This document shows, one piece after another, positions 34,421 through 42,800 of a DNA stretch of 64,000 nucleotides. Position numbers and translations under genes: made by a program. The notes under the pieces are model-generated. The model had not been told where the DNA came from and searched no databases. It was given only the letters and a program-made list of their open reading frames with translations. Location: NCBI GenBank assembly GCA_005503215.1, contig SCNS01000003.1, positions 155,001 through 219,000 on the forward strand, given 5' to 3'. How positions within the stretch are numbered: position 1 is the stretch's first letter; every line of letters begins with the position of its first letter. Source of the stretch: Sphingomonadaceae bacterium 3R27C6 (lineage in GTDB: Bacteria > Pseudomonadota > Alphaproteobacteria > Sphingomonadales > Sphingomonadaceae).

Positions 34421-35965
34421 ATGAACGAGGTCGAATCGGCGGTGCTGATGCTCGCCGGAGTGACGCTGGCCCTATTGGCGATCGTCTTCGCCATCTGGTG
34501 GTCGCGGCGACCGCGCAGCGCACCCGCTGCACCGCGAGCTCCCCGCGAACTCCGCGAAATCCGCCTGCCCAAACTCGCACGCAAGGCCGCACCCGAATAT
34601 GAGGATGTCGAAATCTCTCCCTCGCGGCTCGCACGGATCAGCCGCAAGGCGCCGCTCGAAATACCGGCCGAGCCCGAATATGAAATCGCGCCCGAGCCCG
34701 CCGCCGCTATCGAACCCGTCGAGGTTGCACTCGAACCGGTGATTTCCGTGATCGAGGAAGAAGCACACCGGATCGAGAGGGCTGATATCGAAGAGGTCAC
34801 GCTCCGCCTCGTTCCCCAGATTCCGCCGCGCGACGCCATATCGACGAACAGCTGGCTCGGTGGCCGTCCGCATCTCCCCGCGGGCATGGAATGGCCAAGG
34901 ATCGACGATCAGCCAGCGGATTTTCTGGCGCAGATCAGCTGCCCCGACCTGCCGCAAGACCTGTGGGGCGGGCTGGGGCCGCGCGACGGCGCGCTCGCAT
35001 TCTTTATCCACCGCCGCAAGCATGAACTGCGCGTCCTTCACCTGCGCGATACCGGCATGCCCGTCGCACCGCCCTTTACGCTCAACGATCCCGAGGGATG
35101 GTTCGGCCCGCACGGCGGCCTCGCTTTGGGCGATCTCGCCTCCTTCGCCGTGCGCGCCTTTCCCGAATGGCCCGTCGACCTCGTCGCCGTCCGCCCCGGC
35201 GATGCCGATCCGCGCAGCGAAGGCGATCCGAACGAGCCCGGCGCCGCGCTCCACGATCGCGGCTACGACATCGCCGACCCCGCCTTCCATCCCTTCGACT
35301 GGGGCAGCATGACCGCGATGGTCGCGCTGCTCGAGCAGCGGCTCGACCGGCTGATGACCGAAGCGCCTCCCGAGGCCGACACCGACAATCCCGACGAAAT
35401 GGAACAATGCGCGGCGCTCAACCGCGAAGCGCGCGCGCGCGCCGAAGAGATTATCGCGATCGTCCGCGACGGCGCCGGGCGCGCCGATTTCTCGGCCGGC
35501 GACGCAACCGCGGTGATGGCGGGGCTGCACGCGATCCGCTGGGTCAACGTGATCCGCTCGGCCGACCCCGAAACGGGCGCCGAGCAGGTCGAGACGATCA
35601 CCCTGCCGCTGACGACGCACCGCGCCGATGCGAATCTGTGGGTTCACGACTATCAGACGATCCTGTTCGATCGCGCGAAACATGCCTGGTGCGCCAATCC
35701 CGACAATCTGTCGGCGCCGGCGCGCGCGCTTTTCGAGCCCTGGTGGCGCACCTTGGCCGAACGCGAGATGGCGGCGATGGGGCATGAGCCCTTTCGCCAC
35801 CTCCCCGATTATGACGAGGAACGCGACGCGGTCTTGCTCGAACTGCCGACCAGCGGATTGATGAGCCGGCGGTTCGGCGACCGCGACAATCTGGTGGTGA
35901 CGATCGACAAGGCCGACCTTGCGATCGGCGACTTTTCGAAACTGCGTGTACAAGTGAGCAGCTAA
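34421..35965 (+). CDS. DUF1963 (YwqG-like) protein with N-terminal membrane anchor
   Basis: 514 residues. One membrane helix (about 9-27) with a following WWSRRPR stop-transfer, an Ala/Pro/Glu-rich linker to about 140, then a DUF1963 domain (SWLGGRPHLPAGMEWPRIDDQPADFLAQISC..) that reaches the C-terminus, with an acidic insertion in the middle (EADTDNPDEMEQCAALN). DUF1963 proteins have no known biochemical role; the domain is usually found alone and soluble, so the anchored form is notable. ATG 34421 follows TTTTGGAG. It stands alone between hemH and the reductase gene. Confidence 0.85.
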   Translation: MNEVESAVLMLAGVTLALLAIVFAIWWSRRPRSAPAAPRAPRELREIRLPKLARKAAPEYEDVEISPSRLARISRKAPLEIPAEPEYEIAPEPAAAIEPVEVALEPVISVIEEEAHRIERADIEEVTLRLVPQIPPRDAISTNSWLGGRPHLPAGMEWPRIDDQPADFLAQISCPDLPQDLWGGLGPRDGALAFFIHRRKHELRVLHLRDTGMPVAPPFTLNDPEGWFGPHGGLALGDLASFAVRAFPEWPVDLVAVRPGDADPRSEGDPNEPGAALHDRGYDIADPAFHPFDWGSMTAMVALLEQRLDRLMTEAPPEADTDNPDEMEQCAALNREARARAEEIIAIVRDGAGRADFSAGDATAVMAGLHAIRWVNVIRSADPETGAEQVETITLPLTTHRADANLWVHDYQTILFDRAKHAWCANPDNLSAPARALFEPWWRTLAEREMAAMGHEPFRHLPDYDEERDAVLLELPTSGLMSRRFGDRDNLVVTIDKADLAIGDFSKLRVQVSS

Positions 35966-36071
35966 CCGCCTCTATCCCTTGAATAGCTTTGCGATTGACG
36001 TTCCGGTAAACTTGCGGCCGCCGCTTGCGCCGCCTAGTCATGGTCCATAACTCTGTGGGAGAGAATGATTT

Positions 36072-36794
36072 ATGGCACGCATCGCAATCGTTACCGGTGG
36101 CAGCCGCGGCATCGGGGAAGCGATTTCCCTGAAACTGAAGGAACAGGGCGTCACCGTCGTCGCCAACTATGGCGGCAATGACGAAAAGGCGCGCGAATTC
36201 ACCGACCGCACCGGCATCGCGGCGATCAAATGGGACGTCGGCGACCATCAGGCGTGCCTCGACAGCTGCGCGCGCATCGCCGAGGAATTCGGCCCCATCG
36301 ACATCGTCGTCAACAACGCCGGCATCACGCGCGACGGCACCCTCGCCCGCATGAGCTATGACGATTGGGACGATGTCATGCGCGTCAACCTCGGCGGCTG
36401 CTTCAACATGGCGAAGGCGACCTTTGGCGGCATGGTCGAGCGCGGCTGGGGCCGCATCGTCAACATCGGGTCGATCAACGGCCAGGCGGGGCAGTACGGC
36501 CAGGTCAACTACGCCGCCGCGAAATCGGGCATCCACGGCTTCACCAAGGCGCTCGCGCAGGAAGGCGCGAAGAAGGGCGTGACGGTCAACGCGATCGCGC
36601 CGGGCTATATCGACACCGACATGGTCGCCGCGGTCCCGCCGCAGGTGCTGGAAAAGATCGTCGCGAAGATCCCGGTCGGGCGTCTGGGCCAGGCCGACGA
36701 GATCGCGCGCGGCGTCGCCTTCCTGTGCAGCGAGGATGCGGGCTTCGTGACCGGATCGACGATGTCGATCAATGGCGGGCAGCATATGTACTGA
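36072..36794 (+). CDS. phaB: Acetoacetyl-CoA reductase (SDR family)
   Basis: 240 residues, classical short-chain dehydrogenase: TGGSRGIG (8-15), NNAG (81-84), and catalytic Ser134, Tyr147 and Lys151 in NIGSINGQAGQYGQVNYAAAK, the exact PhaB-like segment. It reduces acetoacetyl-CoA to (R)-3-hydroxybutyryl-CoA with NADPH in polyhydroxyalkanoate synthesis. The thiolase phaA and synthase phaC are not in the window. GTGGGAGAG precedes the ATG. A perfect 14-bp hairpin downstream probably terminates it. Confidence 0.93.
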   Translation: MARIAIVTGGSRGIGEAISLKLKEQGVTVVANYGGNDEKAREFTDRTGIAAIKWDVGDHQACLDSCARIAEEFGPIDIVVNNAGITRDGTLARMSYDDWDDVMRVNLGGCFNMAKATFGGMVERGWGRIVNIGSINGQAGQYGQVNYAAAKSGIHGFTKALAQEGAKKGVTVNAIAPGYIDTDMVAAVPPQVLEKIVAKIPVGRLGQADEIARGVAFLCSEDAGFVTGSTMSINGGQHMY

Positions 36795-36883
36795 CGATGG
36801 CAGGCGCGTAACCAAGACGTTCGCGAAGCGAACGGCAAGGCTAGGCGCCGGTGCCGCGAAGCGGCATCCATCGGCACGGCCAG

Positions 36884-36916
36884 CGGGTTCGGCGATCCGA
36901 TAGATCGCCGAACCCG
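36884..36916. terminator. Perfect 14-bp inverted repeat after phaB
   Basis: CGGGTTCGGCGATC (36884-36897), five-base loop, GATCGCCGAACCCG (36903-36916), about 90 bases past the phaB stop and 53 bases before the convergent regulator's stop. No strong T-tract follows on either strand, so Rho-assisted or partial termination, or mRNA end stabilisation, is possible. A second weaker GCCGCG/CGCGGC hairpin precedes it. Confidence 0.55.
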
Positions 36917-36969
36917 TCTAACGGCAGGCGGCGGCTTTGCCGTCGCCCACCAAGCCGCCCACATTCCCC

Positions 36970-37737
36970 CTACTCGATCGTACAACCCACCACACGCCAC
37001 TCGCCGCCCTCGCGAACCAGCGACAGCGTTTCAATCGCCCCGACCTTATTCGCATAGCTCGTCCGGAACTTCACGAGCTGATAACCGTAAGGCGGTGCGG
37101 GCACAAATTCCTCGCTGACAAGCTCGCGCGAGACGACCGCGCCGAGCGGCGTGCGCACCGCTTCCGACACTTCGGCCCACCGCTCGCTAGTGTTGAGCGA
37201 CTTGAACGCCTGCCCCGTCGCATCCCAGCTGCCGTTCCAGTCGCCCCGGTCGACCAGGGCAAGCCATTGGCGCGCCGCCTGCACCGCAGCGGTTTCGGTC
37301 GCGGGAGCCGAGAGGGTCGCGGTTGGCAGCGTGGCAGGCGGGGACGCTGGTGTCGACGCAGTTCCCGACAAGGACGCGAGCGCGAAGAGAGCAAGGCTGA
37401 TCGACATGAATATTCCTCCGGCTATCCAGCCGAAGCGGCGCGACATGCGCCACGTCCCGGCCGGTGCCCGATGCACTTCCATGTCGCGGGCGGCGGCCGC
37501 AGCCCCCAAACCCCTGTCCGCCAGAAATTGGGGGTCCAACCTTTCCAACTCGCGCAGCTGCCGCGCCGCCTCGCGGCTGCTCGACGCCGACATCTTGCGC
37601 CGCGCATCGCGCAGCCGTTCGTTGATCGTATGGATCGACAGCCCCAGATGCCGCGCCATCGATTTCGCATCATGGCCATCGACGAGCAGGCGCAACGTCT
37701 CTTTTTCTTTTTCGGTGAGCGCCTGAAGTCCTGTCAT
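36970..37737 (-). CDS. Membrane-tethered LuxR-type regulator with DUF4019 domain
   Basis: 255 residues from ATG 37737 (MTGLQALTEKEKETLRLL). Residues 5-60 form a LuxR-type helix-turn-helix (LTEKEKETLRLLVDGHDAKSMARHLGLSIHTINERLRDARRK). One membrane helix (103-124) follows, then a Pro/Ala/Thr-rich linker, and residues 150-253 match DUF4019 (QWLALVDRGDWNGSWDATGQAFKSL), which would lie in the periplasm. This ToxR-like build suggests a one-component sensor that reads a periplasmic signal and binds DNA while anchored; the signal and targets are unknown. It converges on phaB. The region before its start up to the next gene is 149 bases. Confidence 0.85.
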   Translation of the reverse strand: MTGLQALTEKEKETLRLLVDGHDAKSMARHLGLSIHTINERLRDARRKMSASSSREAARQLRELERLDPQFLADRGLGAAAAARDMEVHRAPAGTWRMSRRFGWIAGGIFMSISLALFALASLSGTASTPASPPATLPTATLSAPATETAAVQAARQWLALVDRGDWNGSWDATGQAFKSLNTSERWAEVSEAVRTPLGAVVSRELVSEEFVPAPPYGYQLVKFRTSYANKVGAIETLSLVREGGEWRVVGCTIE

Positions 37738-37886
37738 GAGCCTGCCTGCATTCGCGCCGGATCGGCGGGCCGGTTTACAGAGCGCCGAAATGGCGTGCCA
37801 CCCCAAATAAATCGTACCTCAGTTTTGAGCAGCGACCGCCCCGGCTACGGCCTTGCCGCCGCGAATCGAGCCGCTACACCGAATCC

Positions 37887-38429
37887 ATGACCGAAGCCCC
37901 GCTCGCCGCCGCCCAGAACGACCTCGCCCGCGCTTATGCCGGCGGCGCCCCTGGCGTACTCGTCTCGGGCCTCGTCTGGCTGATCGCGGGGACGGTGTGG
38001 CAGCTTCACGGCACCACAGCCGCCTTCGCCGCGCTGTTCTTCGGCGGCATGGCGATCCACCCGCTGGCGGTCCTGATCGAGCGCGCCGCATTCAAGGCAC
38101 CCAAGGCGACCATAGGCAAGCCGCTCGAAACGCTGGCGATCGAAGCGACGATCCCGCTGTTCGTCGGCGTGCTGATCGCGTGGGTATTGCTGGTGCGCGC
38201 GCCCGACCTCGCGATCCCCGTCTTCGCGGTGATCGTCGGCGCGCGCTATTTCCTCTTCCGGACGATGTACGGCGAGATCGCCTATTGGGCGCTCGGCGGC
38301 GCGATCCTGCTCGTTGCCGCGCTGGCGCTGTTCGGCATCGGCCTTCCGCTCAATCTCGGTTTCCTCGTCGGCATCATCGAACTGATCGCCGCCGCTCTGA
38401 TCTTGCAGCGCTGGCGCGCGCGGCGTTGA
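37887..38429 (+). CDS. Integral membrane protein (180 aa), unknown function
   Basis: About five to six hydrophobic helices fill the protein (about 21-40, 43-63, 88-105, 107-126, 135-153, 155-172), with a polar N-terminus and an Arg-rich end. No catalytic motif is visible; the FRTMYGEIAYWALG segment between helices is the most conserved-looking part. The family is not recognised with confidence (a DUF7010-like membrane protein is possible). Its stop overlaps the TTG start of the ribbon-helix-helix gene, so the two are probably co-translated. Confidence 0.75.
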   Translation: MTEAPLAAAQNDLARAYAGGAPGVLVSGLVWLIAGTVWQLHGTTAAFAALFFGGMAIHPLAVLIERAAFKAPKATIGKPLETLAIEATIPLFVGVLIAWVLLVRAPDLAIPVFAVIVGARYFLFRTMYGEIAYWALGGAILLVAALALFGIGLPLNLGFLVGIIELIAAALILQRWRARR

Positions 38430-38680
38430 GCGCACCCTTGCATCCCCCGGTCAAACGATCGGTGACGATCGCGGGTCACCCGACCTCGATCAGCCTCGAA
38501 CCGATGTTCTGGGACGCACTCGAAGCCGCAGCCGCGCGGCAGGCGCTCCCCGTCAACGCGCTCGTCGCGCGCATCGATGTCGAGCGGATGGAAGCCGACG
38601 ATCCGCCAAACCTGACCTCGGCGATCCGGCAATGGTTGTGGCGGGAGCGGAGCGCCGTTCCCCGATCAGTGAGCCCTTAG
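38426..38680 (+). CDS. Ribbon-helix-helix domain protein (84 aa)
   Basis: The probable start is TTG at 38426, which overlaps the preceding stop (TTGA); no in-frame ATG occurs before the domain. KRSVTIAGHPTSISLEPMFWDALEAAA, then NALVARID and LTSAIRQWLW, matches the RHH_4 family, small DNA-binding or partner proteins of the Arc/MetJ fold. Role unknown; coupling to a membrane protein gene suggests joint expression. The 3' end overlaps the convergent 102-residue gene by four bases. Confidence 0.8.
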   Translation: MSAPLHPPVKRSVTIAGHPTSISLEPMFWDALEAAAARQALPVNALVARIDVERMEADDPPNLTSAIRQWLWRERSAVPRSVSP

Positions 38681-38985
38681 TCGCCGGGCTTTTTCACGCC
38701 GCGATAGATGGACCGGATAGCCAGAAAGGTTCCGCCGCACATAACGACAACCGCCCACGTTCCGGTAACGAGCAGGGCGGCCCTCTCGACCAGCGAGGCA
38801 TCCGACCATTTGGACACAAAGGGGGATATGGCCAACACAGGCACCGTGGCGACGAGCATGAACTTTGCCTGATTCCGCTCGGACTGCCACAAGCCCTGAA
38901 AACGCGTGTTGATCGTCTTTCCGCGAAACTGCTTCCGGTTTGCAGTATCTTCGCTTTTGATCCACCTGTTGATGAGATCCTTCAT
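38677..38985 (-). CDS. Small two-helix membrane protein (102 aa)
   Basis: ATG 38985 (MKDLINRWIKSED). A charged N-terminal third with KQFRGKTINTRFQGLWQSER is followed by two hydrophobic helices (about 42-58 and 70-91) and a basic tail RGVKKPGD. Not recognised. Composition is less Ala/Gly-rich and the codon use less GC-biased than its neighbours, but it has a plausible start after the ATP-grasp gene eight bases upstream. The start lacks a strong ribosome site. Confidence 0.6.
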   Translation of the reverse strand: MKDLINRWIKSEDTANRKQFRGKTINTRFQGLWQSERNQAKFMLVATVPVLAISPFVSKWSDASLVERAALLVTGTWAVVVMCGGTFLAIRSIYRGVKKPGD

Positions 38986-38993
38986 CGGCGTCG

Positions 38994-39854
38994 CTAGATC
39001 AGAGCCTGCGCCACCGCCAGCCCGAACGCCGCGCCCTTGTCGGGCGCATGATGCAGAAACAGCGACGGCTCGATCAGTTCTAGTTCCATGATGTGGAGCG
39101 TGCCCGCGGCATCGCCGACCATGTCGACGCGCGCATAGACCGGCGCGGCAGGCGCGGCCGCCAGCCCCTGCGCAGCAAGCGCCTGCGCGGCGTCGCTCGC
39201 GTCGCACGCCGTCTCGCGCCCGCCGAACTGTTCCTGCACGCGAAAGTCGCCCGAAGCCGGACGCTTGACGATCGCGTGGCTGAACTTGCCGGCGAAGAAG
39301 AAAAGCGAATATTCGCCCTCGGTCAATATGCCCGGCATCAGCGGCTGGACCAGCCGGCGCGCACCCAAGGCATCGGCGGGAATCGGCGCGCCCGGCGCGA
39401 TGCGATGCGTCCCGTCGGCGCCGCCCGAGATCGCGGGCTTGATCACAACCTCGTCGGCCCTGAGCTCGGACATCGCTTCGGTCAGGCTCGCGTCGTCGAG
39501 CGCATCGACCTCGACCGTCGGCACAACCGCGACACCCTTTGCGCCGAGTTCGCCGAGATACGCCTTGTCGCTGTTCCAGCGCAGCACCGGCACCGGATTG
39601 GCCACCGGCAGGCTCGCCTCTTCCAGCCGGTCGAGCAGCGCGTACCAGCCCGCGACGTCGCGTTGATAGCCCCACGCGAAGAGCGGCAGGACAAGATCAT
39701 AGGCCGACAAATCGCCCGGTTCGGTCCACACACGCTGCTCGACGATCAGCCCGGCCGCGGTCAGCGCCGCCGCCTTGCGGGCAAAGGCGGGCTGCCACTT
39801 TTCGTAATAGTCGGGCGCCGGGACGAGGATCGCGACGCGGGGCTGGAACGGCAT
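38994..39854 (-). CDS. ATP-grasp domain protein
   Basis: 286 residues. The central part VVIKPAISGGADGTHRIAPG (136-155) and the C-terminal YARVDMVGDAAGTLHIMELELIEPSLFL (the latter with the metal-binding Glu residues) fit the RimK/ATP-grasp fold, which joins a carboxylate to an amine or thiol using ATP. The substrate is not known. ATG 39854 starts directly at the gdhB stop without a gap, so the gene is co-transcribed with glutamate dehydrogenase; a link to glutamate metabolism is possible but not shown. Confidence 0.75.
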   Translation of the reverse strand: MPFQPRVAILVPAPDYYEKWQPAFARKAAALTAAGLIVEQRVWTEPGDLSAYDLVLPLFAWGYQRDVAGWYALLDRLEEASLPVANPVPVLRWNSDKAYLGELGAKGVAVVPTVEVDALDDASLTEAMSELRADEVVIKPAISGGADGTHRIAPGAPIPADALGARRLVQPLMPGILTEGEYSLFFFAGKFSHAIVKRPASGDFRVQEQFGGRETACDASDAAQALAAQGLAAAPAAPVYARVDMVGDAAGTLHIMELELIEPSLFLHHAPDKGAAFGLAVAQALI

Positions 39855-42800
39855 TTACCGCCCCAGCAGCCCGCGCGCCTGCCCCGCGATATGCGACAGC
39901 ATCGCACCATTCGGGGCCGGAATCATCCGCGCGCGGTCGACCGTCGCGCGGAACTGCTCGACGCGCGGCGCATGATCGGCGAGCCATTTGGTCACCGCCG
40001 CGTCGAGATCGCCCTTCGGCAGCCCCGCAAGGAAGGTCAGCCGCATCTGCTGGAAATCGCGCGCGAGGCTGTTGACGAGCAGGCGTTCCCACGGATCGGC
40101 GGGGCTCATATGCGCCGCGAGCGTCTGCGCCCAGTCGAGCCCGAGTGCTTCGCCCAGATGGGTGAAGGCGCTGGTCACCGCGACCTCGTCGTCGCCGCGC
40201 CGTTCGGCAAGATCGACGATGCCGATCGCGCCGTCGGTCTTGAACAGCCGCACGACCGACGCGGTCAGCGCCTCGGGCGCGCCCGCGTCGAGCAATTGCT
40301 GCGTCAGCATGTCCCACTGATGCTTGACCGACGGGCTGAGCAGCGCGTCGACACTCGCGTTCAGGCGATCGACGCCGGGTTCGAGCCGCGCGACGACGGG
40401 GCCCGGCTGCGACAATGTCTGCGTCACGCGCAAGAGGTCGGCCATCTGCGAGGTCATCGCCGACGCGGCTTGCGCGAACAGCGACAGGCGGATGCTCTCG
40501 TCGATCTTTGCCGCGTCGAGCGCGTCCCAGATCGCCGGCATTTCGAGCAGGCGCTCGACCGCGACGAAGGCCGCGGCGATGTCGCCGAGCGCGCAGCCTT
40601 CCTCTTCGACGAGCTCGAAGGGATGGACGATGCCCATGCGGTTGATGATGCGGTTCGCGATCTTCGTCGCGATGATTTCGCGGCGCAGCTGATGATCGGC
40701 GATCGCAGCCGCGAAATCGCGCTGCATCTCGTCGGGGAAGGCCGCGGCAAGATCGCTGCCGAGCGCCGGGTCGTCGGGCAGGTCGCTATTCTCGATCGCA
40801 TCCTGCAGCGCGAGCTTGGCGGTCGACAGCAGCACCGCGAGTTCGGGGCGCGTCAGCCCGCGCCCTTCGGCGGCGCGACGGAGCAGTTCGTCGTTCGCGG
40901 CGAGCCCTTCGACCTTGCGGTCGAGCCGGCCCGATGCCTCGAACGTCTCCATCAGCCGGACGAGCGACGGCACCGCCGCCGAGCCGCCCTTTTCGGCGAT
41001 CGACAGCGCGAGCGCCTGCAACCGGTTGTCCTCGAGCACCAGTTCCGACACATTATCGGTCATGCGCACGAGCAGCGCGTCGCGGTCTTCCTGCGACAGG
41101 CGCCCTTCTGCCATCTCGCGGTTCAAGGCGATCTTGATATTGACCTCATTATCCGAGCAGTCGACGCCCGCACTATTATCGATGAAGTCGGTGTTGATCC
41201 GCCCGCCCTTTGCCGAGAAGGCGATGCGCGCCGCCTGCGTCGTGCCGAGGTTCGCGCCCTCACCCACCGCCTTGACGCGCAGATCCTCGGCATCGACGCG
41301 CAGCGCGTCGTTCGCGGGATCGCCGACCTCGGCATTATTCTGGCTCGCGGCCTTCACATAGGTGCCGATGCCGCCGAACCACAGCAGGTCGACCGGCGCC
41401 TTGAGGATCGCCGAGATCAGCGACACCGGGTCGATTTCGGAGACCGACAGGCCGAGCAGCGCCTGCACTTCAAGGGTCAGCGGAATGCTCTTCTGGCTGC
41501 GCGGAAAAATGCCGCCGCCCTTCGAGATCAGCTTGGCGTTATAATCGGCCCAACTCGAGCGCGGCAGGTTGAACATCCGCTCGCGTTCCTTCCAGCTCTT
41601 CGCCGGATCGGGATTGGGGTCGAGGAAGATGTGGCGATGGTCGAAGGCGGCGGTCAGCTGGATCGCCTTCGACAGCAACATACCGTTGCCGAACACGTCG
41701 CCCGACATGTCGCCGCAGCCGGCGACGCGGATCGTGTCACTCTGCACGTCGACGCCCATTTCGGCGAAGTGGCGCCGGACCGAAAGCCACGCGCCCTTGG
41801 CGGTGATGCCCATCGCCTTATGGTCATAACCCTTCGACCCGCCGCTCGCGAACGCATCGCCGAGCCAGAAGTCGCGCTCCATCGCGAGCTCATTGGCGAC
41901 GTCGGAGAAGGTCGCGGTGCCCTTGTCGGCGGCGACGACGAAATAGGGATCGTCGCCGTCGTGGATCACGACGCCCTTCGGATGCACGACCTTGCCCGCG
42001 ACCAGATTGTCGGTGATCGACAGCAAGGAGCGGATGAAGATGCGATAGCATTCGGTGCCCTCGGCGAACCACGCATCGCGGTCGATCGACACGTCAGGCA
42101 GCGCCTTGGGATAGAAGCCGCCCTTCGCGCCGGTCGGCACGATCACGGCATTCTTGACGCGCTGTGCTTTCATCAGCCCGAGGATTTCGGTGCGGAAGTC
42201 GTCGCGGCGATCGGACCAGCGGAGCCCGCCGCGCGCGACCGGACCGGCGCGCAGGTGAATACCCTCGACGCGCGGCGAATAGACCCACACTTCGCGCCAC
42301 GGCAGCGGTTTGGGCAGACCGGGGACCTGCGCGCTGTCGATCTTGAACGCGAGCGCTTCTTCGGCGGCGGGCGCAAAGGCGTTGGTGCGCAGCGTCGCGC
42401 CGATCACCGCGTGGAAGAGGCGGAGGATGCGATCCTCGTCGATCGACTTGATGTCGGCAAAGCCCGCCATGATGTCGGCTTCGAGCGCCTCGGCGCGCTT
42501 CGCATCGCGCGCCTTGGGATCGTGAAGAGCACGGAAACGCTCGATCAATGCCGCGGTCAGCGCGGGCGCGTGGCGCAGCGCGCTGACCACCGTGTCCATG
42601 CCGTAAGCCGAGCCGCCCTGACGCAGATAGCGGAACCACGCCCGCAGCCACACGATTGCGCGCGGGTCGGTCTGGTTGGTGAGCACCAGCTCGTTGAACG
42701 CGTCATTCTCGGCGCGCCCATCGAGCACCGCCGCGATCGCACCCTCGATCACTTCGGCATAGGGAAGCAGCGCGAGTTCGTCGACATTGGCGGGCAGGCG

